A stretch of 64,000 bases of DNA from NCBI GenBank assembly GCA_963920575.1, contig OY986973.1, positions 11,167,395-11,231,394 of the forward strand, in the 5' to 3' direction. Under the pieces are notes generated by a model, which worked only from the letters and a program-made list of their open reading frames with translations, searched no databases and had not been told where the DNA came from. This DNA is from Narthecium ossifragum. Its lineage: Eukaryota > Streptophyta > Magnoliopsida > Dioscoreales > Nartheciaceae. Positions 10,095-20,472 of this stretch are shown piece after piece (positions within the stretch are counted from its first letter, which is position 1; the number at the start of each line of letters is the position of its first letter). Position numbers and translations under genes: made by a program.

Positions 10095-11375
10095 ATGAGT
10101 ATAACCCGATCTTTTAATCGAGACGATTTGCAGTACGATCCAGAGATGGAAAGAACTTTGCACATGTTAAGGAGGCAAGCTAGGAGAAACTCTAAGGGGA
10201 ATGATTTCGCTCTTGATCTCCTATTTGCTAGCGATTCTGAATTAGAAGAGGAAGAAGTCATGGTCAGAAATAGAACTTTGAAAGAGCTTGTCCCCTTTGA
10301 TTTCAATCAACAATCTTTATGCTACATTCCCTACTTTGGATGCTGCTATTACTTTTGAATTGAAATCTGGATTAATACATCTCTTACCCAATTTTCATGG
10401 TCTTGTAGGTGAAGATCCTCATAAGCATCTAAAGGAGCTTCATGTTGCATGCACAAGTACGAAACCCACGGGGGTGACTGAAGATCAAATTAAGGTAAGA
10501 GTTTTTCCATTTTCTTTGAAGGATTCGGCTAAGGATTGGCTTTATTATCTACCCTCTAGGAGTATTGGCACATGAAATGAAATGAAAAGGGTGTTTTTGG
10601 AGAAATATTTTCTAGCTTCAAGAGCGGACGAACATTTGAAAAGAAATCTGTGGTGTAAGACAGTACAATGGAGAGTCTCTACATGAGTATTGAGAACATT
10701 TCAAGAAACTTTTGTCAAGCTGCCCCCATCATCAAATTAGTGAGCAACTTCTTGGTCGGTATTTTTATGAGGGCCTTCTACCCACAGAAAGCAACATGAT
10801 TGATGCCGCTAGCGGAGGAGCTTTAGTGGATAAAACTCCTGAATCCGCGAGGAACTTGATTGCAAATATGGCAGCTAATTCTCAATAATTTAGCAGTAGG
10901 CTTGATCCATTATCAAAGCATGTGAATGAGGTAAACGTTTCATCCCTTGAACAACAGATTGCTAGTCTAACTTTTCTTGTTCGTCAATCGGCTGTAGGTA
11001 ATATGCAAACAGCAAAGGCTTGTGGGCTTTGTTCAGTGGTAGGACATCAAACCTATATGTGCCCAACTCTTCAGGAAGAACCCATTGAGCAAGTGAATGC
11101 AGCGGGTTGTTTTCCTGGACAATTGTAAAGGAAGTATGATCCCTATTCGAACACGTATAATCCAGGATGGAGGGATCACCCAAACCTCAGTTATGAGAAC
11201 CCGCAACTAAATCAGTCCGTGACTCAAACCCAACCAAGTGGCCTACAATATCAACAATATAGGCAGCCATACCCTTCAAGAGAACAACCGATTCCAACTT
11301 CTAATTTGAGTATGTCTTTAGAAGATATTGTTAAGTCTCTTGCCACTAATACTTTGCAATTTTAACAGAAGACGA
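10095..11375 (+). pseudogene. Athila gag of B, broken
   Basis: The start MSITRSFNRDDLQYDPEMER is a typical N-terminus. The frame shifts near 10300, then shows the capsid core (FHGLVGEDPHKHLKELH, VFPFSLKDSAKDWLYYLP) and is stopped at 10573 by TGA where Trp is expected. Downstream pieces include EQQIASLTFLVRQSAVGNMQ and a zinc-knuckle-like CGLCSVVGHQTYMCP (C-x2-C-x4-H-x4-C) near 11020-11065, then a Gln/Tyr/Pro-rich stretch. Several stops; not functional. Confidence 0.8.
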
Positions 11376-12301
11376 GGGCTAGTATTTAAAGTTTGGGCCA
11401 TCAGATGAGCCAGATGGCAATCGCAATTAGCAAGCTAGAGGCGCAAAGTTTGAGAAAATTACCATCTCAAACAGTAGTAAATCCACGAGAAAATGCAAGT
11501 GAAATCTTTTTGAGAAGTTGTAAAGAAGTTAAGATTCCGTTAAAGGAAGCCCATGCATCGTCGGAGCAAGAAAAAGAGAAAAACATCGTTGCAGACAAGG
11601 CAACCCCTAATGATGATGATGTACCTAAACGTAAGTTTCCACCTCTTTCTGAGTATAAATCAATACCTCCTTTTCCTCAGGCTTTAGTAGGATCTAAAAG
11701 AGATGAGCAAAATAAAGATTTATAGGAGACTTTTCGCCGATGCGAGCTAAATATTCCACTTTTAGATGCTATTAAACAAGCACCTCGTTATGCTAAATTC
11801 TTTAAAAAACTGTGCACAATAAAGAGGAAACAAAAACTTAAAGGATGTGAGAAGGTGAGAGTAGGGGAGAATGTTTCTGCAGTTATTCAAAGAAAAATCC
11901 CTGCGAGGTGCAAAGATCCAGGTATGTTTACTATCCCCTGTACAATTGGTAACACTAAATTTGAAAGGATCATGATAGATTTAGGAGCTTCTATCAATGT
12001 CATGTCATATTCTATATATGCTTCTTTGAAACTTGAACCTTTGAATGAAACTGGTGTTATGATTCAATTGGTTGACAGAACTAATGCCTATCCTAAGGGT
12101 GTAGTTGAGGATATTCTTGTGCAAGTTAATGATTTAATTTTCCCTGCTGATTTCTATGTGCTTGATATGGAGAATGGTGATCAAACTACTCCTATTTTGT
12201 TGGGAAGACATTTCTTAAAGACATCCAAGACTAAGATAGATGCTCATAGTGGCACACTTACCATGGAATTTAATGGTGAAACTGTTAAGTTTAATATCTA
12301 A
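11376..12301 (+). pseudogene. protease region of B
   Basis: Linker with a Lys/Glu-rich stretch (EQEKEKNIVADKA, 11560-11610) and PPLSEYKSIPPFP, a stop at 11723, then a 148-codon open stretch from 11855. The aspartic protease motif is IMIDLGASINVMSYSIY at about 11963-12015, followed by VEDILVQVNDLIFPADFYVLDME and LLGRHFLKTSKTKID. The protease core itself is uninterrupted, unlike its flanks. Confidence 0.85.
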
Positions 12302-14286
12302 TATGCCATGAAATATCCTGCTGATGATGGTATTGTGTATTCTATTGATGTGATTAATTTTTTATCACAAGAGTTTTTTCAACATGATGGCAAAGATGGA
12401 TTAGAAATTGCCATTAGTAAGCCTCTTGAGAAAGAAAATGAGGAGCTATCCTTAAGTACTGATTTGCAGGGAACTGTTGCAGCACTGAATGATTTTTCAA
12501 CACTTCAGCAATCAGGTAACGTCTCTTATACTTCATTACCTATTTCTAACAAGAGATTTTTACCTTCTGTTTTGCAAGCACCTATTCCATATCTGAAACC
12601 TCTTCCTAGTACCCTCAAATATGTGTTCCTTAGAGATGGAGGAATGTTACCAGTGATCATCTCTAATAAACTCAGTACACCATAAGAAGAAAAGCTTATG
12701 CAGGTTCTTAAGACGCATAAGACAGCTATTGGTTGGACAATTACAGACATCAAGGGAATCAGCCCAAGTACATGCATGCATCGTATCTTGATTGAAGAGG
12801 GAACAAAACCTTGCCATCAACCACAAAAAAGGTTGAACCCGCCCATGATGGATGTAGTAAAGAAGGAGGTCCTCAAACTTCTTCAAATTGGAGTGATCTA
12901 TCCTATTTCGGATAGCACTTGGGTTAGCCGAGTTCAAGTGGTTCCTAAAAACACTGGAATAATGGTGGTGAAAAATAAAAAAATGAGTTAATTCCTGCCC
13001 GAGTTCAGAATGAGTGGACGGTTTGTATAGCTTATAGAAAATTAAATGCTATAACGCGCAATGACCACTTCCCTTTACCTTTTAATGATAAGATGCTTGA
13101 AAGGTTAGCTGGTCATTCCTATTATTATTTTCTTGATGGTTATTCAGGTTATTTTCATATTACAATTGCCATTGAAGATCAAGAAAAGACGACATTCGCA
13201 AGCCCATTTGGAACTTTTGCATATCGTCGCATGCCCTTTGGCCTTTTCAACCCCCCAGCCACTTTCCAAAGGTGTATGGTTAGTTTATTTTCATATTTTA
13301 TTGAACATATCCTAGAGGTCTTTATGGATGATTTCACAGTTTATGACAACTCTTTTGACAATTGTTTACATAACCTTACACTTGTTCTTCAAAGATGCAT
13401 AGAAACTAGCCTTATGTTGAATTCTGAAAAATGTCATTTTATGATTGAACAAGGCCTAGTTTTGGGTCATGTAGTTTCATCCAAAGGAATTGAGGTAGAT
13501 AAAGCTAAAGTTGATGTTATTCAATCTTTACTTTATTCTACTAGTGTGTGGGAAGTTCATTCTTTTATTGGACATGCAGGTTTCTATAGAAGATTTATCA
13601 AGGACTTCTCCAAAATAGCATTATCGTTATGCACGTTGTTACAAAAGGATATGGTTTTTGAGTTCGATGAGGCATGTAAAACGGCGTTTGATAAGCTGAA
13701 AGAATTATTGACTTCTACCCCAGCTATCCAGCCCCATGACTGGAACGTTCCTTTCGAGATAATATGCGACGTAAGTGATTATGCAGTAAGCGCTGTCTTG
13801 GGCTAAAAGTTTGGAAAAGCATCTCATGCAATTTATTATGCTTCAAAGACTTTAGATAATGCTCAGAGAAATTATACCACCACTGAAAAAGAACTTTTAG
13901 TTGTTGTTTTTGCTTTAGAAAAGTTTCAATCTTATTTACTTTGTACTAAAGTCATTGTCTACTATGATCATGCAGCTCTTCATTATTTAATGACGAAGAA
14001 AGAGGCCAAACCGAGGTTAATAAGATGGATACTTCTCTTGAGTGAGTTTGATTTGGAGATAAAAGATAAAAGAGGGACTAAAAATCAGGTTGCATATGAT
14101 TTGAGTCATTTAGTGCATGTGAAGGATGAACTTCATGTGCAGGAAACATTTCCTGACGAGCAATTGTTCTCCGCAAATGTGACGTTACCATGGTATGCGA
14201 ATATTGTGAATTATTTAGTTACTAATATGTTACCTCTCGATTTGTCCAAAGCTCAAACAGATAAGATCAAAAGTGATGCCAAATAG
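12302..14286 (+). pseudogene. reverse transcriptase-RNase H region of B
   Basis: Pol core copying element RNA into DNA. Seen in order: connector (LPSTLKYVFL, 12610); RT fingers (IGWTITDIKGISPSTCMHRI, 12730-12785); the palm with FPLPFNDKMLERLAGHSYYY and the active-site motif EVFMDDFTVY near 13315-13345; the thumb (FYRRFIKDFSKIA); and RNase H ([18 protein letters not shown], 13870-13930; [14 protein letters not shown]). Stops at 12683, 12989 and 13804, and a break near 13000, fragment it. RT catalytic Asp pair (MDD) is kept. Confidence 0.85.
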
Positions 14287-14289
14287 TAT

Positions 14290-15486
14290 GTGTGGGATGA
14301 CCCATATTTATGGAAGCATTGTGCAGATCAAGAAATAAGAATGTGTGTTTCTGAAAATGAAACTATTTCTATACTCAAATTTTGTCATTCTTATGCTTGT
14401 GGAGGTCACTTTGGAGCCAAGAGGACGGCGAGAAAAGTGCTAAAATGTGGTTTCTATTGGCCTTCTTTATTTAAAGATTCATATTTTCTCTGTAAGTAAT
14501 GCGACAATTGCCAAAAGACAAGTAATATATCCCAAAGTAATGAGATGCCACAAACCCCCATATTATTTTGCGAAATTTTCGATGTTTGGGGCATCGATTT
14601 CATGGGTTCGTTCCCTACATCTGTCGGTTATGTCTATATTCTGGTTGCTATGGATTATATCTCAATGTGGGTAGAAGCTAAAGCTACCAGGACTGATGAT
14701 TCTAATGTTGTTGCAGATTTTATCAAGTCTAACATATCATCCAGGTTTGCAATTCCAAGAGCTCTAATAAGTGATCGAGGCACTCACTTTTGCAATCGGA
14801 CTGTTGAGGCATTGCTAAATAAGTACCATGTGACCCACAAGGTGTCCACTACCTATCACCCGTAAACTAGTGTACAAGCGGAAGTGTCAAATAGAGAGAT
14901 CAAGTCAATCCTTGCAAAGACGGTCAATCCAAATAGAAAAGATTGGAGTTTTCATTTGGATGATGCTTTGTGGGCGTATTGGACTGCGTACAAGACATCC
15001 ATCGGTATGTCACCTTATCGGTTGGTGTTTGGGAAACCATACCACCTTCCAGTTGAGTTAGAACACAAGGCTTATTGGGCTATCAAAAGCTTCAACATGA
15101 AGATGGATGAAAGTGGAGAACACAGGAAGTTACAAATACAAGAATTAGAGGAAATTCACAATGATGCTTATGAGAGTGTGAGGATTTACAAGGAAAAGAA
15201 AAAAGCTTTTCATGACAAGATGATTTCTAGAAAAGGGTGTACAGTTGGTCAAAAGGTTCTTCTCTACCAATCAGGCTTGTGTTTGTTTCCAAGTAAGTTG
15301 CGCTCTCGTTGGATTGATCCTTTTATTATTACTAATGTTTTTTTCATGGTGCAGTTGAAATTCAAAGTTTAGCCACTTTCAAAATGTTTACGGTGAATGA
15401 CCATAGACTTAAACCTTTTTATGAAGAAATTCAAATAGGAAATGTGGAAAAATTGGACCTTGAGGATCCAATTTATACTGATTGAA
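14290..15486 (+). pseudogene. integrase of B
   Basis: Integrase that would insert the cDNA copy. An H2C2 zinc region (HSYACGGHFGAKRTARK, then CDNCQK across a stop at 14497), the catalytic core with first Asp in WGIDFMGSF (~14590), second Asp in [10 protein letters not shown] (~14770) and Glu in [11 protein letters not shown] (~14885). The C-terminal part extends to HRLKPFYEE and a stop at about 15485. Stops at 14497 and 14863 and one shift near 15370 break it. No chromodomain, as expected for Athila. Confidence 0.85.
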
Positions 15487-17030
15487 GATGGAAGCATGAA
15501 GTTGAGCCAATGACAATAAACAAAAGCGCTGTTTGGGAGGCAACCCAAGGGGAGTTCGTTCCTTTCTCTTTTTATTTTAACATTTATATTTTAGTTAGCT
15601 TTACCTTTTCTTTGCATTTCACCTTACATCGGGGACAATGTCGGTTTTAAGTGTGGGGGAGGAGATCTAGGTTGCATTTGTCATGAGCAAGAGTCAATTA
15701 AGCTTGACATATTCATAACATGATTGAATGAGTAATCTTGCTACTTAGAATTAATTAGTTGAGTTATTTTCCTTGAGATGGTAATGACTAAATTAGTAGA
15801 CAACATCTGGTGAGATTTTGAGCCTTTAGACTGACACATTCATATTAGTCTGACTATTTTCTTTCATGAGAGAAATTCTTCCAGGGATTTGTTTCTCTAG
15901 AAGTTACCTTCATTCTATTTGAGGTCACATTGACACATGCATACATGAACATGATTAAGGCCATTTTTGTTATAAGCTATGTAAGCCAAATAGCATACCT
16001 TGTAATTCATTTTTCCTTTTGCTAAACCCCTTTGAGCTTTATTGACTTCATTGTTAACCTACATTACAAGTTTTAAACCTGAAAAACAATGCATTTACCC
16101 AAGCCGTAGAACTAGTGGAGCATTGTCCATCGTTATGATATGTATGGGTGTGCAAGTTTCAAGTGTGGGGGTTGTTGGAATTGTGGTATGGTTGTGATTC
16201 AAAAAATTGGTGAAATGGAGTATGTTTTCATTCTCAATCTGTGGGTCTGTTGTTTCTGAAAAAAAGAGAGAGAGAGAAGGGCTGAAACAGAAAAGAAGAA
16301 AAGAAGAAAAAAATGAAGTGATGGAGGAAATTGTTTTTCATATTACAAAGTGTTCATAATGCCTCCTAATACTCCAAGAAAGGGGTATGTTTATGTATGA
16401 TTTCTACAAAGGTGGAAGTTTTTACAAAATATTATTCCCTGCTGCAATTAAAAAAAAATTCCTTTAAACAATCTCTTTGTCAATGCAGGAAAGTTACATG
16501 GGTTGAGTATTTTTGTGGCTAAATTGAAGAAAGTTGTTGAATGGAGTCATTAGTTATATATATCTTATTGATGCATTTTTGCTCCATTAGTTCAGTTGGC
16601 TTTTGAGCTACATTCCCAAATACTTCCTACCTTGATCCTAAACCCCATTATAACCCTTGGAAGTTCTTATGATCCATGTTATGCATGTTATTCTAGTGGT
16701 GGAGAATGAGAAGATATGCAAGCTTATGGTAGATCATTTTCATCGGAATGTTCGTTCATGATTTGTTAATTTATGTGATGGTTGAGTGTTAATTTCCGTG
16801 AGGGTTGAGTGTTAATTTCCGTGAGGGTCTACTTTATTAAGTTTGCTCCATCATCAAGTGAAAATGCTAACTGAGTGATTTTAGCTTGTTTAGGAATGTT
16901 TGTTCATGATTTGTTATGAGTTTTGAAGAGCTTGGCTGTTCTTTGTTGATGGTATTGCAACCTTGATTTTTTGAGTGAGTTGCATTTTAGTTTTGCTCGA
17001 GGATGAGCAAAGGTTAAGTGTGGGAGAATT
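15487..17030 (+). other. non-coding 3' region and polypurine tract of B
   Basis: No ORF of note, and no trace of the env-like ORF some Athila elements carry. Contains the GGGAGGCAACCCA motif (15529-15541), a purine-rich GTGTGGGGGAGGAG near 15650 that resembles an internal polypurine tract, and a 24-bp tandem doublet GGTTGAGTGTTAATTTCCGT near 16780-16825. The polypurine tract next to the 3' LTR is AGGTTAAGTGTGGGAGAATT (17011-17030). Confidence 0.65.
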
Positions 17031-18748
17031 TGATGAGAATGTAAAATGCCATATTTTTATCCCTCAATGTATAGTCTTATGTGCTTATTTGATACCTAAA
17101 TATACTCATTACTCTTACATTTTGCTTTAGGATGCAATTGGAGACCTTAAGTGCGAAACAAAGCCAAATGGACAATTCTGGACAGTTTTGACAGCAGTTC
17201 GTAATCTGCCCATAACGTTTCCATACAAACTCTGATTGGGATGGTTCAAGATGCATTGGAAGATAAAGAAAAAGCTCTACAACTTTCATGTTTTGAGTTT
17301 TAAAAGATTCTCGGTGGTTGCATCAAAGAAACTGAAGCCAGAAGGTACGAAGAAGAATGCAAAGAAAATAGGTCAGCTTCAAAGATTAAACTATACCTGC
17401 TTTGAAAGAACCAGATGAAGTAATATATATGATTGCAAAGCTCTAGAAGTCTAATTTCTGGAGAATTTTACGGTTTGTGATTTGGAGTTTCGTAAAAAAA
17501 GTCACAGTGCTTTTAGTACTACTAGCGCAGGGCTGAATAGCAAAAGAAATATGTAGAAAACAAAAATCGATCTTTCCTTCCATAAATGATCGATCATTTA
17601 TGCACCCAGAGATGATGGAGGCTCATGGTCAACCGTCGCATCATCTGTCGTATCAACCGTCAGTCTCTGTCACAAATATACCTTCTGATGGTCGATGCGA
17701 AGATCGACCGCGAGCGTAAACATGAAATCTGGAATAAAAGATCGATCTTCTTCGGGGCGCAACCAAAATCTGGGAAAAAAAGATCAATCTTTGTTAGCCG
17801 ACTTTAGAAAATAAAGGGCTCACATCTCATTCGAGGATTGGAAACTTTTGGGCTATAAATTGGACTCTTTTTAGGGATTAAAGGAGGCGAATTCTACATA
17901 CTTTTCGATCAGTTTCTACTTTTATATTTCTAGGACTCTTCTCTTGATGAATTTTTGCTTTATTAGATTGTCCTTCATGGCCATGCGTGGCTAAATCTTA
18001 ATACTTCGTCAAGGAAACTGAAACCTCGGAATCCATGAACTATGAGATCTAATCTATTTTTATTGTTCAATTTATGTCTTGAGTATTGAATGTTTTTCTG
18101 TGATTATATTCATGATTGTCTTGTTTAATTGCTAGGAGGCCTACTATTTTATTATTCATTACAATCTACTGCTAGGTTGGATATCAAATTCATAATTGTT
18201 TGATCCCTCTAATCTACGAAGCAACTAGGGTTTAATGGTGTACTGTGTTTCAGAGATTATTAGATCTTAGGTAGAACATTCGACAAAATTAAATGCAACC
18301 GCTTGTGCTGGTGTTATTTAGCTTCATCGATCTCTATGAATCTTAAGAGTGGTACTAGATTAACTCTATAGCGCTTGCTTTGGGTTGTTTAGTAGTTAGG
18401 GTTAATTAGATCGCTTGTTTCTAATTAACTACGACAAGGCGAGAAACAGAAATAATTCCAACGGTGACTATTCAAGGTGTGGATTGATATATACTTGAAT
18501 CCATGATCAGTTACAAAGATTTCGATGGGGGATGTTGACTTAGACCAAGGATTGTTCTCTTCGTTAAATTCGATTCTCCAAATTAGATTATTTCTTATTT
18601 GTTTTCGTTATCCTCAAAATCCCCCATCTTTATTCACAAAGCACAAAACTTAGGTTAGACACTCCTCATGGGATCGATCCTTGCTCGCACTACTACATTT
18701 ATTTTGAGAGCATTGTTTTTATTTTTGGATGCTTGCGACAGCACACCA
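17031..18748 (+). repeat. 3' LTR of B
   Basis: TGATGAGAATG to ACACCA, 1718 bp, followed by the CATGG duplication. TATA-like CTATAAAT at 17853-17860. Palindromic ATCGATC and TCGACC motifs at 17568-17600 and 17690-17760 parallel those in the 5' LTR. The fragment at 36092-37141 is a diverged relative. Confidence 0.9.
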
Positions 18749-18753
18749 CATGG

Positions 18754-19373
18754 AGAGAGGGATGGCGCTCCCGCAGGGCTTGGAGCCGGAGGGAGAGCGC
18801 TCGAATAGGCAGGTGGAGATGCCGGCGACAACGAGGGACTCAGCAGCACAGTGGCCGGCCGACGAGGCCGCCACCGGTGACGTCGGCACGGAGGAAGGAG
18901 TCGAAGACCTAGTGGCGGAGCATGGGGATGTAGAGATGGTCAGGGAGGAAGTGGGAGAAGTCGGATCGGAGGTTCGAAGGGAATTGGAGGTGCATGCACG
19001 AAACCCGGCGGACGATGAGGGAGGCGGGGAGGGAGAAGTAGGTGAGCATGGAAAGAGGGATGTTGTCGCCACAGGGCTTGGAGACCGAGGGAGAGCGCTC
19101 AAATAGGTAGGTGAAGATGTTGGCGGCAGCGAGGGACTCGGCGATGCAGTGGCCGGTGGGGCCACCGCAGATGACGGCGACGCGGAGCTTGCCGGCGAGG
19201 GGAGGGGAGGAGAGCACGATGACTCGAGTAGGCAGTGTGGGGATGGGTTTTGAGCATGATGGTGGAGACTTGAGAACTTGGCCGGAGATAGTGGAGAAGA
19301 GGAGATGCACCACGATGGGTGGGTGGTGTAGAGTGTTCAGTGGGAAGAGGTTCTTCCAACTGACATGGCGCAA
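18754..19373 (-). pseudogene. geranylgeranyl diphosphate reductase fragments (N-terminal part, partly duplicated)
   Basis: Minus-strand N-terminal half of the same captured gene. At 19373-18890: KLRVAVICGGPTGHCIAESL (a decayed FAD-binding GxGxxG), LFERSPSVSKPCGDNIPLSM, FPSNLRSDFSHFLPDHLYIPMLRH, then a stop and VFDSFLRADV. At about 18880-18754 the N-terminal segment occurs again (GHCAAESLVVAGISTCLFER, SKPCGSAIPLSM), running to the Athila insertion and continuing at 7079. So the captured piece contains a tandem partial duplication of its first third. Plus-strand and other-frame ORFs here are shadows. Confidence 0.75.
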
Positions 19374-19475
19374 GATTCAAAATCAAATTTCATGGCGCGA
19401 GAAAGGTCTAAAGCCAGTCATGTGACTGGTTTGTTGTCAACATCTTCTAACGGCGTCCAAATAGAGGGTCAAGAA

Positions 19476-19577
19476 TGTAAGTCATTGATAATTCAAGGTT
19501 CATTTTGTGCGGTTTTAAAACATAGGGTCCAAACTAAATATTTTCTAAATTACAGGGTAGTAAAGTATTATTTGCCC
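19476..19577. repeat. Pack-MULE right terminal inverted repeat
   Basis: Reverse complement begins GGGCAAATAATAC and matches 6399-6500; followed at once by the TTAAATTTA duplication (19578-19586). Confidence 0.8.
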
Positions 19578-19586
19578 TTAAATTTA

Positions 19587-19770
19587 TGCCTCTCAAAAGA
19601 TCCTATTAATATATGTCATTACTTTTCACGTTTAAATACGTGCCAAATTTGGAAAGTATATATGTAAATATCCCTAAAAAGTAGAGTAAAAAACAAGAAA
19701 AAAAATGTGATTTAAGAGCTCAGATGTGCAATCGTTGTCTGATAGACATCAGATAGTGGTGATGGACCCA
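19587..19770 (+). repeat. ~250-bp unit, copy 1 (right part)
   Basis: Continues the unit whose left part is at about 6309-6398, split by the Pack-MULE. Shared landmarks with copies 2 and 3: CACGTTTAAATACG, CCAAATTTGGAAAGTATA, TGATTTAAGAGCTCAGATGTG and a short TAGACATCAGA. No gene. Confidence 0.7.
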
Positions 19771-20384
19771 TCCTCTCACTAAAGGGCACAAATGTCCTCA
19801 CAACTCAATGGGGTGAGAGACTCGTAACAACTTGGTATCAGAGCCAGGTACGATCCTCTTGGGCAATGGTGCCGGCGATCTTCGCGGTCAGAGCCACGGT
19901 AGGAGCTCCGAGAAGAGGTTGACTTGGGAGCGAACTCCCTATAACGATACCTTCGTCAAGAGAAACGAGCTCGGTAGCAGAAGCTTTTGAGGGTTTTAAT
20001 TATTTCGTTATTAATTTAACTACATAGTATGTGGGGCTTTATATAGGCATCATACAAGAGACCTAAACAGAGTGGAACTCTGGTTTACTGACTTTCTACT
20101 CAAGTTATAGCCTATTTTGGAAGGGAAAAAGAAAGTCTTATTACAACTCTGATGACTTAAATTAGGAAACCAAACGATGAAAGCAATTAAGTAACTAGGA
20201 AAGCAAGTAGGAAACTAACTAGGATAGGTTCGGGTACCAATAGAGGCATGTGGGGCCAGCCAAGGAGGTGGCCGATTCCACGGGGAAGCCGGTCCTTGTG
20301 GGGCTGGCTTTGGGCCTAGCTTGGGCCCATGTAAGGTCTAGCCTAGTGCGTCGCATCAGATTTTTAAAGGTTCAAATTTTGACG
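19771..20384 (+). mobile_element. small non-autonomous LTR-type repeat, copy 2
   Basis: Carries CTTGGTATCAGAGCCAGG (19831-19848), a canonical Met-tRNA primer site, after ACTCGTAACAA, and then ~540 bp closely similar to 5836-6308, including GGGTTTTAATTATTTC and GTGGGGCTTTATATAGGCAT. It has an extra ~60 bp at 19925-19990 not present in copy 1. No ORF. Confidence 0.5.
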
Positions 20385-20472
20385 CGTATCAGGAGGATAT
20401 TTTCATTGTTCAGTATCTAATTCCTACATCCAATGTAGTCAAACTCAAATGAGAATGTTAAAAAGCAGACGC
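20385..20472 (+). repeat. ~250-bp unit, copy 2 (left part)
   Basis: GATATTTTCATTGTTCAGTA to GTTAAAAAGCAGACGC, then interrupted by a solo LTR; continues at 24989. Confidence 0.7.

Larger units (their letters stand above)
7080..18748 (+). mobile_element. Athila-clade Ty3/gypsy retrotransposon B
   Basis: Plus-strand element flanked by 5-bp duplications CATGG (7075-7079 and 18749-18753). Order: partial 5' LTR, foreign LTR fragment, tRNA-Asp-type primer site, gag, protease, reverse transcriptase, RNase H, integrase, 1.5-kb non-coding 3' region, polypurine tract, 3' LTR. All domains of an autonomous Athila element are recognisable, yet gag and pol carry many stops and several frameshifts. It lies inside the captured-gene part of the Pack-MULE. 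Confidence 0.9.
6399..19577 (-). mobile_element. Pack-MULE with captured geranylgeranyl reductase fragments
   Basis: Bounded by 9-bp direct repeats TTAAATTTA (6390-6398 and 19578-19586) and by imperfect inverted repeats of about 100 bp starting (A/G)GGCAAATAA. Removing the Athila insertion (7080-18753) leaves an element of about 1.5 kb. Its interior carries minus-strand fragments of a chloroplast geranylgeranyl diphosphate reductase gene and no transposase. Long inverted ends, a 9-bp duplication and a captured gene piece are the hallmarks of Pack-MULEs. The target sequence without the insertion is seen in the paralogous unit at 24989-25010 (TTTTAAATTTATGCC), which confirms the boundary. Confidence 0.85.

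Noticed and set aside
18719..19386. Several other-frame ORFs rich in Ser, Pro and Arg
   Set aside because: Shadows of the captured reductase sequence; only the frame with the FAD-binding motif is meaningful.
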